DNA from: Acidobacteriota bacterium
GTDB taxonomy: Bacteria > Acidobacteriota > Thermoanaerobaculia > UBA5066 > Gp7-AA6
Length of the DNA stretch: 38,856 bases
Direction: 5' to 3'
Assembly: GCA_027307335.1 (NCBI GenBank)
Contig: DAHUXD010000058.1
Span: 1-38,856, forward strand
The position numbers and the translations under genes were made by a program. Below, piece by piece: positions 16,088 to 25,370 of the stretch. Positions within the stretch are counted from its first letter, which is position 1, and every line of letters begins with the position of its first letter. Under the pieces are notes generated by a model, which made no database searches, had not been told where the DNA came from, and saw nothing but the letters and a program-made list of their open reading frames with translations.

Positions 16088-16491
16088 CGTCCGCCGGCCC
16101 CCTCCGCGCCGCCGCCCTTGCCGGCCGCGCGCGCGAGCGCAAGGACGTAGGTCGCCACCTGCCGGATCTCCTCGTCGGTCAGCTTCCCGGCGAAGGAAGG
16201 CATCGGATCGTCGCCGAGGCGGACCTGCCGCTCGATCGAGGCGAGAGTGCCGTCGGACTTCCACCGGCCGTTCCGCAGGTTCGCGTAGGGAAAGCGCCCG
16301 GCGACGATCGTCTTCCCGTCCCCGTTCGCGTTGTGGCAGGAGACGCAGCGTCGGTCGAAGATCCGGCGGCCGGCGGCCGCGTCGCGCTCGGCGCGCGCGA
16401 CCTCGGGGAGGGGCTCGTGGCGGCAGGCCGCCGCGACGGCGAGCGCCATCGAGAGCGCCGCGCCCGCGACTCGAGAGAACCGGAGGAGCAC
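16084..16491 (-). CDS. Small periplasmic cytochrome c, probable lipoprotein
   Basis: The protein has 135 residues. The signal peptide ends in an AAAC-type lipobox with C23, so it is likely lipid-anchored. The heme site is CVSCH at 49-53, and M97 (in DDPMPSF) is the likely sixth ligand, giving a class I mono-heme cytochrome of the CxxCH...MPxF type. The tail is Gly/Ala-rich. It should carry electrons in the periplasm. The GTG start has no Shine-Dalgarno and sits six bases after TAGACT. It is divergent from a ferredoxin gene. Confidence 0.92.
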   Translation of the reverse strand: MLLRFSRVAGAALSMALAVAAACRHEPLPEVARAERDAAAGRRIFDRRCVSCHNANGDGKTIVAGRFPYANLRNGRWKSDGTLASIERQVRLGDDPMPSFAGKLTDEEIRQVATYVLALARAAGKGGGAEGAGGR

Positions 16492-16497
16492 CGGCGC

Positions 16498-16503
16498 AGT
16501 CTA
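16498..16503 (-). promoter_or_regulatory. Candidate -10 box (TAGACT), leaderless
   Basis: TAGACT on the minus strand ends six bases before the GTG at 16491. No -35 is obvious. Confidence 0.5.
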
Positions 16504-16547
16504 AACCCCGGCCGCGTGGGAGCCGCGCCTCTTGAGCCGGCGTTCAT

Positions 16548-16576
16548 TTGGCGGCTCCGGACGGCCGTGCTAAGTT
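16548..16576 (+). promoter_or_regulatory. Candidate promoter of the ferredoxin gene
   Basis: TTGGCG (16548-16553) and TAAGTT (16571-16576) are separated by 17 bases, the ideal spacing. The -10 ends ten bases before the ATG at 16587. This supports starting the ferredoxin here rather than at the upstream ATG at 16548, which would lie in the -35. Confidence 0.5.
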
Positions 16577-16586
16577 CGCCGGCCTC

Positions 16587-16823
16587 ATGGCCGACCCACG
16601 CGACCGGGTGGCGGAGAACGTCCCGGGCCGGTACTACGTCGACGCGCAGTGCATCGACTGCGACGTCTGCCGCGTCACGGCGCCGCAGAACTTCCAGCGG
16701 AGCGAGGCGAAGGGCTACTCGTACGTCTTCCGGCAGCCCGAGGACGCCGAGGAGAACGCGCAGTGCCAGGAGGCGATGGACTCGTGCCCCGTCGAGGCGA
16801 TCGGGAGCGACGGGGCGTCCTAG
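16587..16823 (+). CDS. Single-cluster ferredoxin
   Basis: The protein has 78 residues with C22xxC25xxC28 followed by a distant C67P. C60 is also present, so C60/C67 may form the disulfide seen in related single-cluster ferredoxins. The arrangement binds one [4Fe-4S] cluster, with [3Fe-4S] possible. The motif [21 protein letters not shown] is typical of the Thermotoga/Pyrococcus-type small ferredoxins. It is probably an electron donor to an unlinked enzyme, since neighbours do not reveal a partner. Its TAG stop shares the four bases CTAG with the stop of the convergent UDP-xylose synthase gene. Confidence 0.9.
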   Translation: MADPRDRVAENVPGRYYVDAQCIDCDVCRVTAPQNFQRSEAKGYSYVFRQPEDAEENAQCQEAMDSCPVEAIGSDGAS

Positions 16824-17752
16824 GCCGGGACGCTCCGGAAATACTCGATCGTCCGGCGCAACCCCTCCTCCAGCCGGACTCTCGGCTCCCAGCCGAGCTT
16901 CGCGCGCGCCTTCGAGATGTCCGGCTGCCGCACCTTGGGATCGTCGACCGGCAGCGGCTTGAACACGATCTCGCTCTTCGTGCCGGTCAGCGCCTGGATC
17001 GTCTTCGCGAACTCGAGCACCGAGAGCTCGGCCGGATTGCCGATGTTGGTCGGCTCCGCGCTGTCCGAGAGGAGCAGGCGGTAGATGCCGTCGACGAGGT
17101 CGGAGACGTAGCAGAAGGAGCGGGTCTGGGATCCGTCGCCGAACACGGTGAGGGGCTCGCCCGCGAGCGCCTGGCCGATCAGCGCGGGCACGACGCGCCC
17201 GTCCCGCGGTCGCATGCGCTCGCCGTAGGTGTTGAAGATCCGCACGATCCGCGTATCGACGCCGTGCGCGCGGCGGTACGCCATCGTGATCGCCTCCGCG
17301 AAGCGCTTCGCCTCGTCGTACACGCCGCGAGGGCCGATCGGATTCACGTTGCCCCAGTAGGTTTCCGGCTGCGGGTGCACGAGCGGGTCGCCATAGACCT
17401 CGGAGGTCGAGGCGAGCAGGAACCGCGCCTTCTTCGCCTTCGCGAGGCCGAGCGCGTTGTGGGTGCCGAGCGATCCGACCTTGAGAGTCTGGATCGGCAG
17501 CTCCAGGTAGTCGATCGGCGAAGCCGGCGAGGCGAAGTGGAGAACCGCGTCGAGCGGGCCGTCCACGAAGATGAAGTGCGTGACGTCGTGGCGGACGAAG
17601 CGGAAGCGCTTCTCCCCCTCGAGGTGCGCGATGTTGCGCGGGTTCCCGGTCAGGAGATTGTCCATCGCGATCACCTCATGGCCCTCGGCCAGGAGGCGGT
17701 CGCAGAGGTGGCTCCCGAGGAAGCCGGCGCCGCCGGTGACGAGAAGTCTCAT
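16820..17752 (-). CDS. uxs: UDP-glucuronate decarboxylase (UDP-xylose synthase)
   Basis: The protein has 310 residues and is a short-chain dehydrogenase fold: NAD-binding GGAGFLG at 7-13, TSEVYGDP at 116-123, and catalytic Y145xxxK149 in VYDEAKR. The [19 protein letters not shown] and [12 protein letters not shown] segments are diagnostic of UXS, which oxidises, decarboxylates and re-reduces UDP-glucuronate to UDP-xylose. It is the last gene of the mla-sugar operon, 13 bases after the UDP-glucose dehydrogenase gene that makes its substrate. Confidence 0.92.
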   Translation of the reverse strand: MRLLVTGGAGFLGSHLCDRLLAEGHEVIAMDNLLTGNPRNIAHLEGEKRFRFVRHDVTHFIFVDGPLDAVLHFASPASPIDYLELPIQTLKVGSLGTHNALGLAKAKKARFLLASTSEVYGDPLVHPQPETYWGNVNPIGPRGVYDEAKRFAEAITMAYRRAHGVDTRIVRIFNTYGERMRPRDGRVVPALIGQALAGEPLTVFGDGSQTRSFCYVSDLVDGIYRLLLSDSAEPTNIGNPAELSVLEFAKTIQALTGTKSEIVFKPLPVDDPKVRQPDISKARAKLGWEPRVRLEEGLRRTIEYFRSVPA

Positions 17753-17765
17753 GCGCGTGTTTCTC

Positions 17766-19064
17766 TCAGGGCCGCCCGACGCCCTCGTAGCGCCAGCCGT
17801 CGGCCCTCATTTCGCGGGGATCGTAGACGTTCCGCAGGTCGATCATGACGGGCTTCTTCATGCGGGAGGCGAGCCGCGGCAGATCGAGCGCGCGGAACTC
17901 GTTCCACTCCGTGGCGAGGACGACGAAGTCGGCGCCCTCCGCGCAGTCGTAGGCGTCGCGCGCGTAGTGGGCGCGCGGGAAGAGCGCCTTCGCGGCGGCC
18001 ATCGCCGCGGGGTCGAAGGCGCGCACCGCGGCGCCGGCGCGCTCGAGGTCCGCGACGACCGCGAGCGCGGGCGACTCCCGGATGTCGTCGGTCTCCGGCT
18101 TGAAGGAGAGGCCGAGCACGGCGGCCGTCTTCCCCGCGAGCGGTCCCGCCGCCGCGGCGATCTTTTCGATCATGCGGCCCTTGGTCTCGGTGTTGACCCG
18201 CATCGTCGCCTCGATGATCCGGAACTCGTAGCCGTGCTGGCGGGCGAGGTCGGCGACGGCGGACGTGTCCTTCGGGAAGCACGAGCCGCCGAAGCCCGGC
18301 CCCGGGTGCAGGAACTTTCCGCCGATCCGGCGGTCGAGGCCCATGCCCTTCGCCACGTCGTGGACGTCGGCGCCCATCAGCTCGCAGAGGCGCGCGACCT
18401 CGTTGATGAACGAGATCTTGACGGCCAGGAAGCCGTTCGAGGCGTACTTGATGAGCTCGGCGGAGACCACGTCGGTGATGAGGAACGGCGTCTCGATCAG
18501 ATAGAGCGGGCTGTAGATCTCCTTGAGCACCTCGACCGCGCGAGCGTCGTTGGCGCCGATCACGACGCGGTCGGGCCGGAGGAAGTCCGCGACCGCCGAC
18601 CCCTCGCGCAGGAACTCCGGGTTCGAGGCGACCGAGAACTCGTGGCGCCCGTTCTTCTCGCGCAGGATCTGCTCGATCATCTTGCCGGTGCCGGTCGGGA
18701 CCGTGGACTTGGTCACGACGACCTTGTAGCCGTTCATGTGCAGCGCGATGGCCTCGGCGACCTGGCGGACGAACGTCAGGTCGGGGGAGCCGTCGGCGCG
18801 CGGCGGCGTGCCGACCGCGATGAAGATCGCGAGCGATCCCTCGATCGCCTCCTTGAGGTCCGTGGTGAATCGCAGCCGGCCGGCCCGCTCGTTGCGCGAG
18901 ACCACGGCGTTGAGCCCGGGCTCGTAGATCGGGATCTCGCCGCGCTGCAGGGAGGCGATCTTCTCCGCGTCCTTGTCCACGCAGACGACGTTCATGCCGA
19001 AATCCGCGAAACAGGCGCCGCTGACGAGGCCCACGTATCCCGTGCCGATCATGCAGATGTTCAT
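17766..19064 (-). CDS. ugd: UDP-glucose 6-dehydrogenase
   Basis: The protein has 432 residues with NAD-binding GTGYVGL at 7-13 and the catalytic cysteine C262 in [12 protein letters not shown]. The family's [11 protein letters not shown] and VKISFINE motifs are present. It converts UDP-glucose to UDP-glucuronate with two NAD+, feeding both the epimerase upstream and the decarboxylase downstream. A GAGAGGA ribosome site precedes the ATG. The full-length domain order indicates UDP-glucose rather than GDP-mannose as substrate, supported by the two UDP-glucuronate-using neighbours. Confidence 0.94.
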   Translation of the reverse strand: MNICMIGTGYVGLVSGACFADFGMNVVCVDKDAEKIASLQRGEIPIYEPGLNAVVSRNERAGRLRFTTDLKEAIEGSLAIFIAVGTPPRADGSPDLTFVRQVAEAIALHMNGYKVVVTKSTVPTGTGKMIEQILREKNGRHEFSVASNPEFLREGSAVADFLRPDRVVIGANDARAVEVLKEIYSPLYLIETPFLITDVVSAELIKYASNGFLAVKISFINEVARLCELMGADVHDVAKGMGLDRRIGGKFLHPGPGFGGSCFPKDTSAVADLARQHGYEFRIIEATMRVNTETKGRMIEKIAAAAGPLAGKTAAVLGLSFKPETDDIRESPALAVVADLERAGAAVRAFDPAAMAAAKALFPRAHYARDAYDCAEGADFVVLATEWNEFRALDLPRLASRMKKPVMIDLRNVYDPREMRADGWRYEGVGRP

Positions 19065-19101
19065 GTTTCCTCTCGTCCGGGAGTCGATCCGCCGGCGCCG
19101 C

Positions 19102-20052
19102 TCAGGCCCTCGTTCCTCGATACCATGCCACCGCTCGCCGCAGACCCTCCTCGAGGGACACGCGCGCCTGGAATCGCAGGATCCTCCGGGCCTTCTCCAC
19201 CGAGGCGAAGGTGACCGGAACGTCGCCGGGCTGCTGGGCCTGATGGTCGAGACGCGCGGAGCGGCCCGTCGCCCGCTCGACCGCCGCGACCAGCTCCGCG
19301 AGCGTCACCGGGTGGGCGCCGCCCAGGTTGACGATGTCGAAGCCGAGGGAGCTCTCCAGCGCCGCCTCGACGCCGTCCGCGATGTCGTCGATGTAGGTGT
19401 AGTCCCGGCGCGACGAGCCGTCTCCGTAGAAGGGGATGGGGGTATCCGATTCGAGGCATCGAATGAATCGAGCGATCGCCATCTCGGGCCGCTGCCGCGG
19501 CCCGTAAACCGTGAAGAACCGCAGGCAGACCGCCGGCAGGCCCCACAGGTGGCTGGCATTGAACACCTGGAGCTCGCCCGCCCGCTTGGTGGTGGCGTAC
19601 GGCGAGATGGGTGTTTCGATCGGGTCGTCCTCCGCGAAGGGGAGCTTGCTGTTGATGCCGTAGACCGAGGAAGAGGACGCGAACACGAACCGCGGCTTTC
19701 CGTGCGCGACGGCGGCCTCGAGGAGGTGCCACGTCGCCACGCAGTTGACCTCCTCGTAGAGGATGGGCTGAGTGAGCGAGGGCCGGACCCCCGCGCGGGC
19801 GGCCAGGTGCAGGACGCCGTCGAAGCCCTCCTCGGCGAAGAGGCGGAACACCAGGGCGCGGTCGCGAATGTCGCCTTCGACGAGCCGGTAGCGCGGATTC
19901 GCGAGGTGCGGAGCGACGTTCGCTCGCTTCGAGCGCGGATCGTAGAAGTCGTTGAAGTCGTCGAGGACGACGACCCGGTCGCCCCGCGCGAGCCGCCGGT
20001 CGGCGAGATGGGAGCCGATGAAGCCGGCTCCCCCCGTGATCAGAACCTTCAT
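19102..20052 (-). CDS. UDP-glucuronate 4-epimerase
   Basis: The protein has 316 residues and an SDR fold: GGAGFIG at 7-13, SSSSVYG at 126-132, and catalytic Y152xxxK156 in [11 protein letters not shown]. The DDFNDFYDP segment and the RAGVRPSL motif (about 86-93) are characteristic of enzymes making UDP-galacturonate from UDP-glucuronate rather than UDP-galactose from UDP-glucose. The start overlaps the mlaD stop as ATGA. It gives the operon a second branch from UDP-glucuronate. A UDP-glucose 4-epimerase is the main alternative. Confidence 0.88.
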   Translation of the reverse strand: MKVLITGGAGFIGSHLADRRLARGDRVVVLDDFNDFYDPRSKRANVAPHLANPRYRLVEGDIRDRALVFRLFAEEGFDGVLHLAARAGVRPSLTQPILYEEVNCVATWHLLEAAVAHGKPRFVFASSSSVYGINSKLPFAEDDPIETPISPYATTKRAGELQVFNASHLWGLPAVCLRFFTVYGPRQRPEMAIARFIRCLESDTPIPFYGDGSSRRDYTYIDDIADGVEAALESSLGFDIVNLGGAHPVTLAELVAAVERATGRSARLDHQAQQPGDVPVTFASVEKARRILRFQARVSLEEGLRRAVAWYRGTRA

Positions 20053-21257
20053 TGCGGCGGCGCCGGGGTGGGTGACGCGGCGGGCAGCGCGGTCTGCGTC
20101 CGGATGTACGAGTTGTACTCCTTCCGGATGCCGGACTTCTGCCGGTCGGCGATCAGCCAGCGCAGGATCGCCGACTCGTTGACGCCGACCACGAGCCGGT
20201 TCGCGGCCTCGTACAGCTCCGGGTCGTTGACGAGCATGCCGGCCGTGCCCTGGCCGTCGTCGAGTTTCCGCGAGATCGAGTCGAGGTGCTGCGACATGCT
20301 CCGGAGGTTGCCCGTGAAGGCCTTCCCGAATTCCTGGTCGTGCAGCAGGATCGGGATCGTGCCGTGGCCCTTCTCGAGATTGTCGACGACCCGCGTGAGC
20401 CCCGCCGCGGCGAGCGAGAGGTTGTCGAGGAGGCCGTAGATCCGCTTCTTCCCTTCGGGGTCGGACAGGAGCGCCGGGATCGCGCCGCTGCCGGTGCGGA
20501 TGCCCTCGTCGATCTTCGCCAGCAGCGACTGCACCGAGTGGATCGCGCCCGCGAGCGCCTCGCTCGTGTCCTTGCCGTACTTCTCGTCGATGAGGAGCCT
20601 GCCGACGAGACCCTGGCCGTGCTCGACCTTCGCGAGGATCGCGTTGAGCGACCGCAGCGTGGCGTTGAAGTTGTTGCCGAGCTGCACGCTCTCCTCGCTG
20701 TTGGTCGTGATCGCGCCGAGGAAGCCCTCGCCCTGCTCCGTCCGGCCCAGGATGTTCTTGAGGGACTTGGCGATCGCCGAGAGGTCGGTGAGGAGATCGC
20801 CGCTGCCCTCGAGGAGCTTCTCGAGCCCCGCGCCCTGCGCCGCCGGAATCTCGCCGCCGACGGGAACCTCCGGCTCGTCCACCTTCCCGCCCTCGAGCTC
20901 GATGTACTTGTCGCCCAGGAGTCCGCGGGTCTTGATCGACGCGCGGGTGCTCTTGCGGATCATCGGGGCCCAGCGGCGCACGACGTCGTAGACGACCCGC
21001 ACCGTGCGGTCGGCGGGATCGCCCGAGAGGCGCACCTCGATGACGTTGCCGACGACGACGCCGTTGAGCGACACGTTGTTGCCGGCGATCAGACCCGCCG
21101 CCGACTCGAAGTGCGTCTCGTAGGGAAACTTGCTCCGGAAGAGGTTCGCCCTCTGGCCGATCATGAAGACGCCGATCATGGTCGCGGCGAGCGCGATGAG
21201 CACGACGATGCCCACGCGGAAACGCCGGCGGACCTGTGTCTCTGCTGGCACGCTCAA
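20049..21257 (-). CDS. mlaD: MlaD-like MCE-domain lipid transport protein with helical repeats
   Basis: The protein has 402 residues, about twice the length of E. coli MlaD. One membrane helix (15-34) is followed by an MCE domain (about 44-125, including GLIAGNNVSLNGVVVGNV and TRGLLGDKYIEL). From 170 to 350 five repeats occur with a Gly-rich GxGxxGxLLxD core, starting near 173, 211, 249, 294 and 332. The spacing is 38, 38, 45 and 38 residues. The long helices between them probably stack into a needle or tube. The tail is Pro/Ala-rich. The TTG start overlaps the mlaF stop (TTGA) and has GGGAGA just upstream. It should bind lipid in the periplasm for the MlaFE transporter. Confidence 0.92.
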   Translation of the reverse strand: MSVPAETQVRRRFRVGIVVLIALAATMIGVFMIGQRANLFRSKFPYETHFESAAGLIAGNNVSLNGVVVGNVIEVRLSGDPADRTVRVVYDVVRRWAPMIRKSTRASIKTRGLLGDKYIELEGGKVDEPEVPVGGEIPAAQGAGLEKLLEGSGDLLTDLSAIAKSLKNILGRTEQGEGFLGAITTNSEESVQLGNNFNATLRSLNAILAKVEHGQGLVGRLLIDEKYGKDTSEALAGAIHSVQSLLAKIDEGIRTGSGAIPALLSDPEGKKRIYGLLDNLSLAAAGLTRVVDNLEKGHGTIPILLHDQEFGKAFTGNLRSMSQHLDSISRKLDDGQGTAGMLVNDPELYEAANRLVVGVNESAILRWLIADRQKSGIRKEYNSYIRTQTALPAASPTPAPPQ

Positions 21258-22087
21258 TCTCCCTTCGGAACCGCCTGGAACACCCCCGTGCCGCAGGGGA
21301 ACCCCATGGCGCGGAAGTAGTCCCGGAGCAGCGGGCTGCTGCTCGAGGTCGCTTCGTCGAACGTCCCGATGAACTGGAACCGGCCCTGGTGGAGGAAGGC
21401 GACCCGCGTCGAGACGGTCCGCGCCGTCACGATGTCGTGGGTGACCACGACGGACGTCGTCTGAAGGCGATGGTTCACGTCCACGATGAGCTGCGCGATC
21501 TTCTCGGAGGAGACCGGATCGAGGCCGGTCGTCGGCTCATCGTACAGGATGACCTCGGGCTCGAGGGAGATCGAGCGCGCGAGGGCCACGCGCTTGCGCA
21601 TGCCGCCCGACAGCTCCGACGGCATCTTGCGCTGGATGCCCGGGAGGCCGACCATGTTCAGCGTCTCGGCGACGATCCGCGAGACCTCCGCCGGAGTCTT
21701 CTCCGTGTGCTCGCGGACGGGGAAGGCGATGTTGTCCTCGACGTTCATCGAGTCGAAGAGGGCGCCGCCCTGGAACAGCATGGCGAGCCGGCGGCGGACC
21801 GGCGAGAGCTCCTCCTCGGACAGCGCCACGATCGACTCGCCGAAGACGATCACGTCGCCCGCGTCGGGGCGGGTCAGCCCGTTGATGTGGCGGAGCGTGA
21901 CGCTCTTGCCGGTGCCGGAGGGGCCGAGCACGCAGAGGACCTCGCCGCGCCGGATCTGGAGGTTGACGCCCGCGAGGATGTCGCGGCCCGAGTAGGTCTT
22001 CCAGACCTCCTTGAACTCGACGATGACCTCGCCGCGGCGCGCGGCGCGCGCCTGCGTGACCTCCGCGGGAGAGACGGCCGTGCTCAT
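21254..22087 (-). CDS. mlaF: MlaF-like ABC ATPase of the lipid transporter
   Basis: The protein has 277 residues: Walker A GPSGTGKS at 55-62, signature LSGGMRKR at 159-166, Walker B ILYDEP at 180-185. The QGGALFDSMNVEDNIAFPVRE and SGGMRKRVALARS motifs are characteristic of MlaF. It powers phospholipid movement with MlaE and MlaD. The start codon overlaps the mlaE stop by one base (TGATG). A 20-residue N-terminal extension precedes the usual start. mlaB and mlaC are not in this window. Confidence 0.94.
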   Translation of the reverse strand: MSTAVSPAEVTQARAARRGEVIVEFKEVWKTYSGRDILAGVNLQIRRGEVLCVLGPSGTGKSVTLRHINGLTRPDAGDVIVFGESIVALSEEELSPVRRRLAMLFQGGALFDSMNVEDNIAFPVREHTEKTPAEVSRIVAETLNMVGLPGIQRKMPSELSGGMRKRVALARSISLEPEVILYDEPTTGLDPVSSEKIAQLIVDVNHRLQTTSVVVTHDIVTARTVSTRVAFLHQGRFQFIGTFDEATSSSSPLLRDYFRAMGFPCGTGVFQAVPKGD

Positions 22088-22914
22088 CAGAACGCGAGGA
22101 ACAGCTTGGTCAGGAAGAAGTCCGACACGAGGATCGATATGGATGCGAGGACGACCGTGCGCGTCGTCGACCGGCCGACCGCGGCGGCGCCGCCCTCGAC
22201 CTGGAGGCCGTTGTAGCAGCCGATCGCGGCGATCTCGAAGCCGAAGAACACGGTCTTGCCGAGGCCGCTGAAGATGTCGGAGATCGCGAGCTGCTGCCAG
22301 ATGCTGGTGATGTAGTCCTGGACGGTCATCCCGATCGAGGTCACCGCGATGCCGAGCCCGCCGATGATGCCGAGCACGTCCGCGATCGCCGTCAGGACCG
22401 GCATCATGAAGACGACGGCGAGCACGCGGGGGACGACCAGCCGGCGGATCGGCGAGATCGCCATCGAGCGCAGGGCGTCGACCTGCTCGGTGACGGTCAT
22501 CGAGCCGAGCTCCGCGGTAATTCCGGACCCGACCCGGCCGGCGACCATCAGCGCCGTCAGGATCGGCCCGAGCTCGCGGACGAGGGAGAGCGAGACGATG
22601 CGACCGATGAACTGTTTTCCGCCGAAGGCCTCGAGCGAATACGCGGTTTGGATGGCGAGCACCGCCCCCGTGACGAACGCCGTCAGTCCCGTGATCGCCA
22701 GCGACTTGACGCCGAGCTCGTCCATCTCGTTGACGAGCTCGCCCGAGTAGAAGGGCCGGCTGACGGAAGCGGCGATCGTCTCGCCGATCATCTGAAAGAG
22801 ACCGCCCAGGTACTCGACGGTCTGCGAGCCTTTGCGCCCGAAACGGTCGACGAACCGCAGCCAGCCGAGGTTGCGATAGAAGATCGCGGTTGCCGAGGGT
22901 TCGGGTTGCGCCAT
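22087..22914 (-). CDS. mlaE: MlaE-like ABC permease of the lipid transporter
   Basis: The protein has 275 residues. It has the MlaE family pattern: an amphipathic N-terminal segment, five hydrophobic helices, the RELGPILTALMVAGRVGSGITAELG motif (about 112-136) and the EQVDALRSMAISPIR coupling segment. It forms the membrane core with MlaF. It is the first gene of the operon. TAGAAT lies 11 bases before its ATG, and no strong Shine-Dalgarno is seen. It is divergent from plsC, whose product makes phosphatidic acid. Confidence 0.94.
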   Translation of the reverse strand: MAQPEPSATAIFYRNLGWLRFVDRFGRKGSQTVEYLGGLFQMIGETIAASVSRPFYSGELVNEMDELGVKSLAITGLTAFVTGAVLAIQTAYSLEAFGGKQFIGRIVSLSLVRELGPILTALMVAGRVGSGITAELGSMTVTEQVDALRSMAISPIRRLVVPRVLAVVFMMPVLTAIADVLGIIGGLGIAVTSIGMTVQDYITSIWQQLAISDIFSGLGKTVFFGFEIAAIGCYNGLQVEGGAAAVGRSTTRTVVLASISILVSDFFLTKLFLAF

Positions 22915-22925
22915 GGGGACGGCGC

Positions 22926-22931
22926 ATTCTA
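22926..22931 (-). promoter_or_regulatory. Candidate -10 box (TAGAAT) of the mla-sugar operon
   Basis: TAGAAT on the minus strand ends 11 bases before the mlaE ATG. Transcription would start only a few bases before the codon. Confidence 0.5.
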
Positions 22932-22984
22932 TCCCTCCGATCCGCCCCTGTAAACGCAGGCACCATCGCGACTTGCGGCTCTGT

Positions 22985-22990
22985 TAGTCT
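22985..22990 (+). promoter_or_regulatory. Candidate -10 box (TAGTCT) of plsC
   Basis: TAGTCT ends ten bases before the GTG at 23001. It supports this start over the ATG at 22890, which lies inside the divergent mlaE gene. Confidence 0.45.
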
Positions 22991-23000
22991 CTCGCGGCGA

Positions 23001-23740
23001 GTGGGCTTTCTCCGGTCGCTCGCGGTCTGGGGCGTCATCTGCGTGGCCACGATCCTGTTCGGGCTGCCGGCGATTCCCTTCGCGCTCGTCCCGCCGCGCG
23101 GGGAGTGGTTCCTCAAGTTCGCGCGCGGCTGGGCCCGGCTGATCCTCCGCGTCTCGGGCGTGCGGGTGAGCCTTCTCCATGCCGAGCGGCTGAATCCGGG
23201 GACCAGCGTCGTGCTCGCGGCCAACCACGAGAGCTTCTACGACATCCTCGTGCTGCTCGCCGCTCTTCCGATGTCCGTCCGCTTCCTCGCGAAGCGCAAC
23301 CTCTTCCGCCTGCCGTTTCTCGGCTGGTCGATCGCGGCGGCCGGGTTCATCCCCGTCGACCGGCACACGCGCTCGCGCAACGCCGCCGTCGTGGACACCG
23401 CCCTCGCCCGGCTCCAGAAGGGCCGCTCCCTCGTCGTCTTTCCCGAGGAGACGCGGACCCGCGACGGCGAGCTCCTTCCCTTCAAGACCGGGGCCGCGCT
23501 CATCGCGCTCAAGGCCGGGCTGCCGCTCCTGCCCCTCGGTCTCGCGGGCACTCTGCGCATCCAGCGCCGCGGCGGCTTCACGATCACGCCGTCTCGCGTC
23601 GTGCTCGCCGTGGGAGATCCGATCGAGACGGCGGGACGGCCGGTGACGGAGCGCGGCGCGCTCACCGACGAGCTGCGGCGGCGGATCGGGGTCCTGCGCG
23701 AGGAGGCGAGGGCCGACGTAGAATCGCCCCCGGAGGCACG

Positions 23741-23744
<4 letters not shown>
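23001..23744 (+). CDS. plsC: 1-acyl-sn-glycerol-3-phosphate acyltransferase
   Basis: The protein has 247 residues with an N-terminal membrane helix (about 4-24), the HX4D active site H76ESFYD81 and the second motif FPEETR at 147-152. The usual family sequence is FPEGTR, so Glu replaces Gly here. It acylates lysophosphatidate to phosphatidate. The GTG start was chosen from the upstream TAGTCT and because the protein then begins at the expected helix. It is divergent from the mla operon and overlaps the next gene by ATGA, with a GGAGG inside its 3' end serving that gene. Confidence 0.92.
23719..23724 (+). promoter_or_regulatory. Possible internal -10 (TAGAAT) before the Mrp gene
   Basis: TAGAAT lies in the last codons of plsC, 16 bases before the Mrp ATG. 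It is a good -10 match in a GC-rich frame but could be coincidence, as it encodes VESP. Confidence 0.25.
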
Positions 23745-24814
<1,070 letters not shown>

Positions 24815-24828
24815 CGGGTTCGCGCGGA

Positions 24829-25338
24829 ATGCCCGCCACGATCGAGCTCGCGAAGGTCGACATCACGCGCCTGCGCGTGGACGCCATCGTCAACGCGGCG
24901 AACGAGGCGCTCCAGCTCGGCTCCGGCGTCGCCGGGGCGATCCGCCAGCACGGCGGCCCCACGATCCAGGAGGAGTGCGACCGGATCGGCACCTGCGCGG
25001 TGGGTCAGGCGGTCGTGACGAAGGCGGGGAACCTGCCCGCGCGCTGGATCATCCACGCGGTCGGCCCCGTGTGGAAGGGCGGCAGCTTCGGCGAGGAGAT
25101 GCTGCTCGCCTCGGCGGTGCTGCAGGCCCTTCGGCGCGGCGAGGACATCGGCGCCACGTCGGTGGCGCTGCCGGCGATCTCGACCGGTGTCTTCGGATTT
25201 CCGCTGCCCCTCGCGGCCGAGATCACCGTCGCGGCGGCGAAGTCCTTCGCGCCGAACGCCGAGTACGTCCAGAAGATCGTCTTCTGCCTCCCCGACGACG
25301 ACGTCCACGACGCGTTCCAGAAGGCGCTCGGGACGTGA
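24829..25338 (+). CDS. Macro-domain ADP-ribose-binding protein
   Basis: The protein has 169 residues consisting of one macro domain: DAIVNAAN at 18-25, the GSGVAGAI loop at 31-38 (GGGVAGAI in relatives) and the ISTGVFGFP loop at 117-125. Family members bind ADP-ribose and often remove O-acetyl or terminal ADP-ribose from substrates. The standalone length is typical of YmdB-like proteins. It starts 14 bases after the Mrp gene, so it is probably co-transcribed. No DarT toxin or sirtuin lies beside it. Confidence 0.93.
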   Translation: MPATIELAKVDITRLRVDAIVNAANEALQLGSGVAGAIRQHGGPTIQEECDRIGTCAVGQAVVTKAGNLPARWIIHAVGPVWKGGSFGEEMLLASAVLQALRRGEDIGATSVALPAISTGVFGFPLPLAAEITVAAAKSFAPNAEYVQKIVFCLPDDDVHDAFQKALGT

Positions 25339-25370
25339 CCGGGCGATCCCCCTCCGGCTCCGAGTAGCGC

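Noticed and set aside
16548-16586. Upstream ATG for the ferredoxin.
   Set aside because: It would lie in the candidate -35, and the conserved ferredoxin sequence begins after the second ATG at 16587.
22890-23000. ATG 22890 as start of plsC.
   Set aside because: The 111 added bases cross the mlaE start and its promoter, and encode an Arg-rich leader with no similarity to the family.
24829-25338. Macro domain considered as the antitoxin part of a DarTG-like defence pair.
   Set aside because: No DarT-like gene is adjacent and the gene follows an Fe-S carrier; it fits the common standalone ADP-ribose-binding type.
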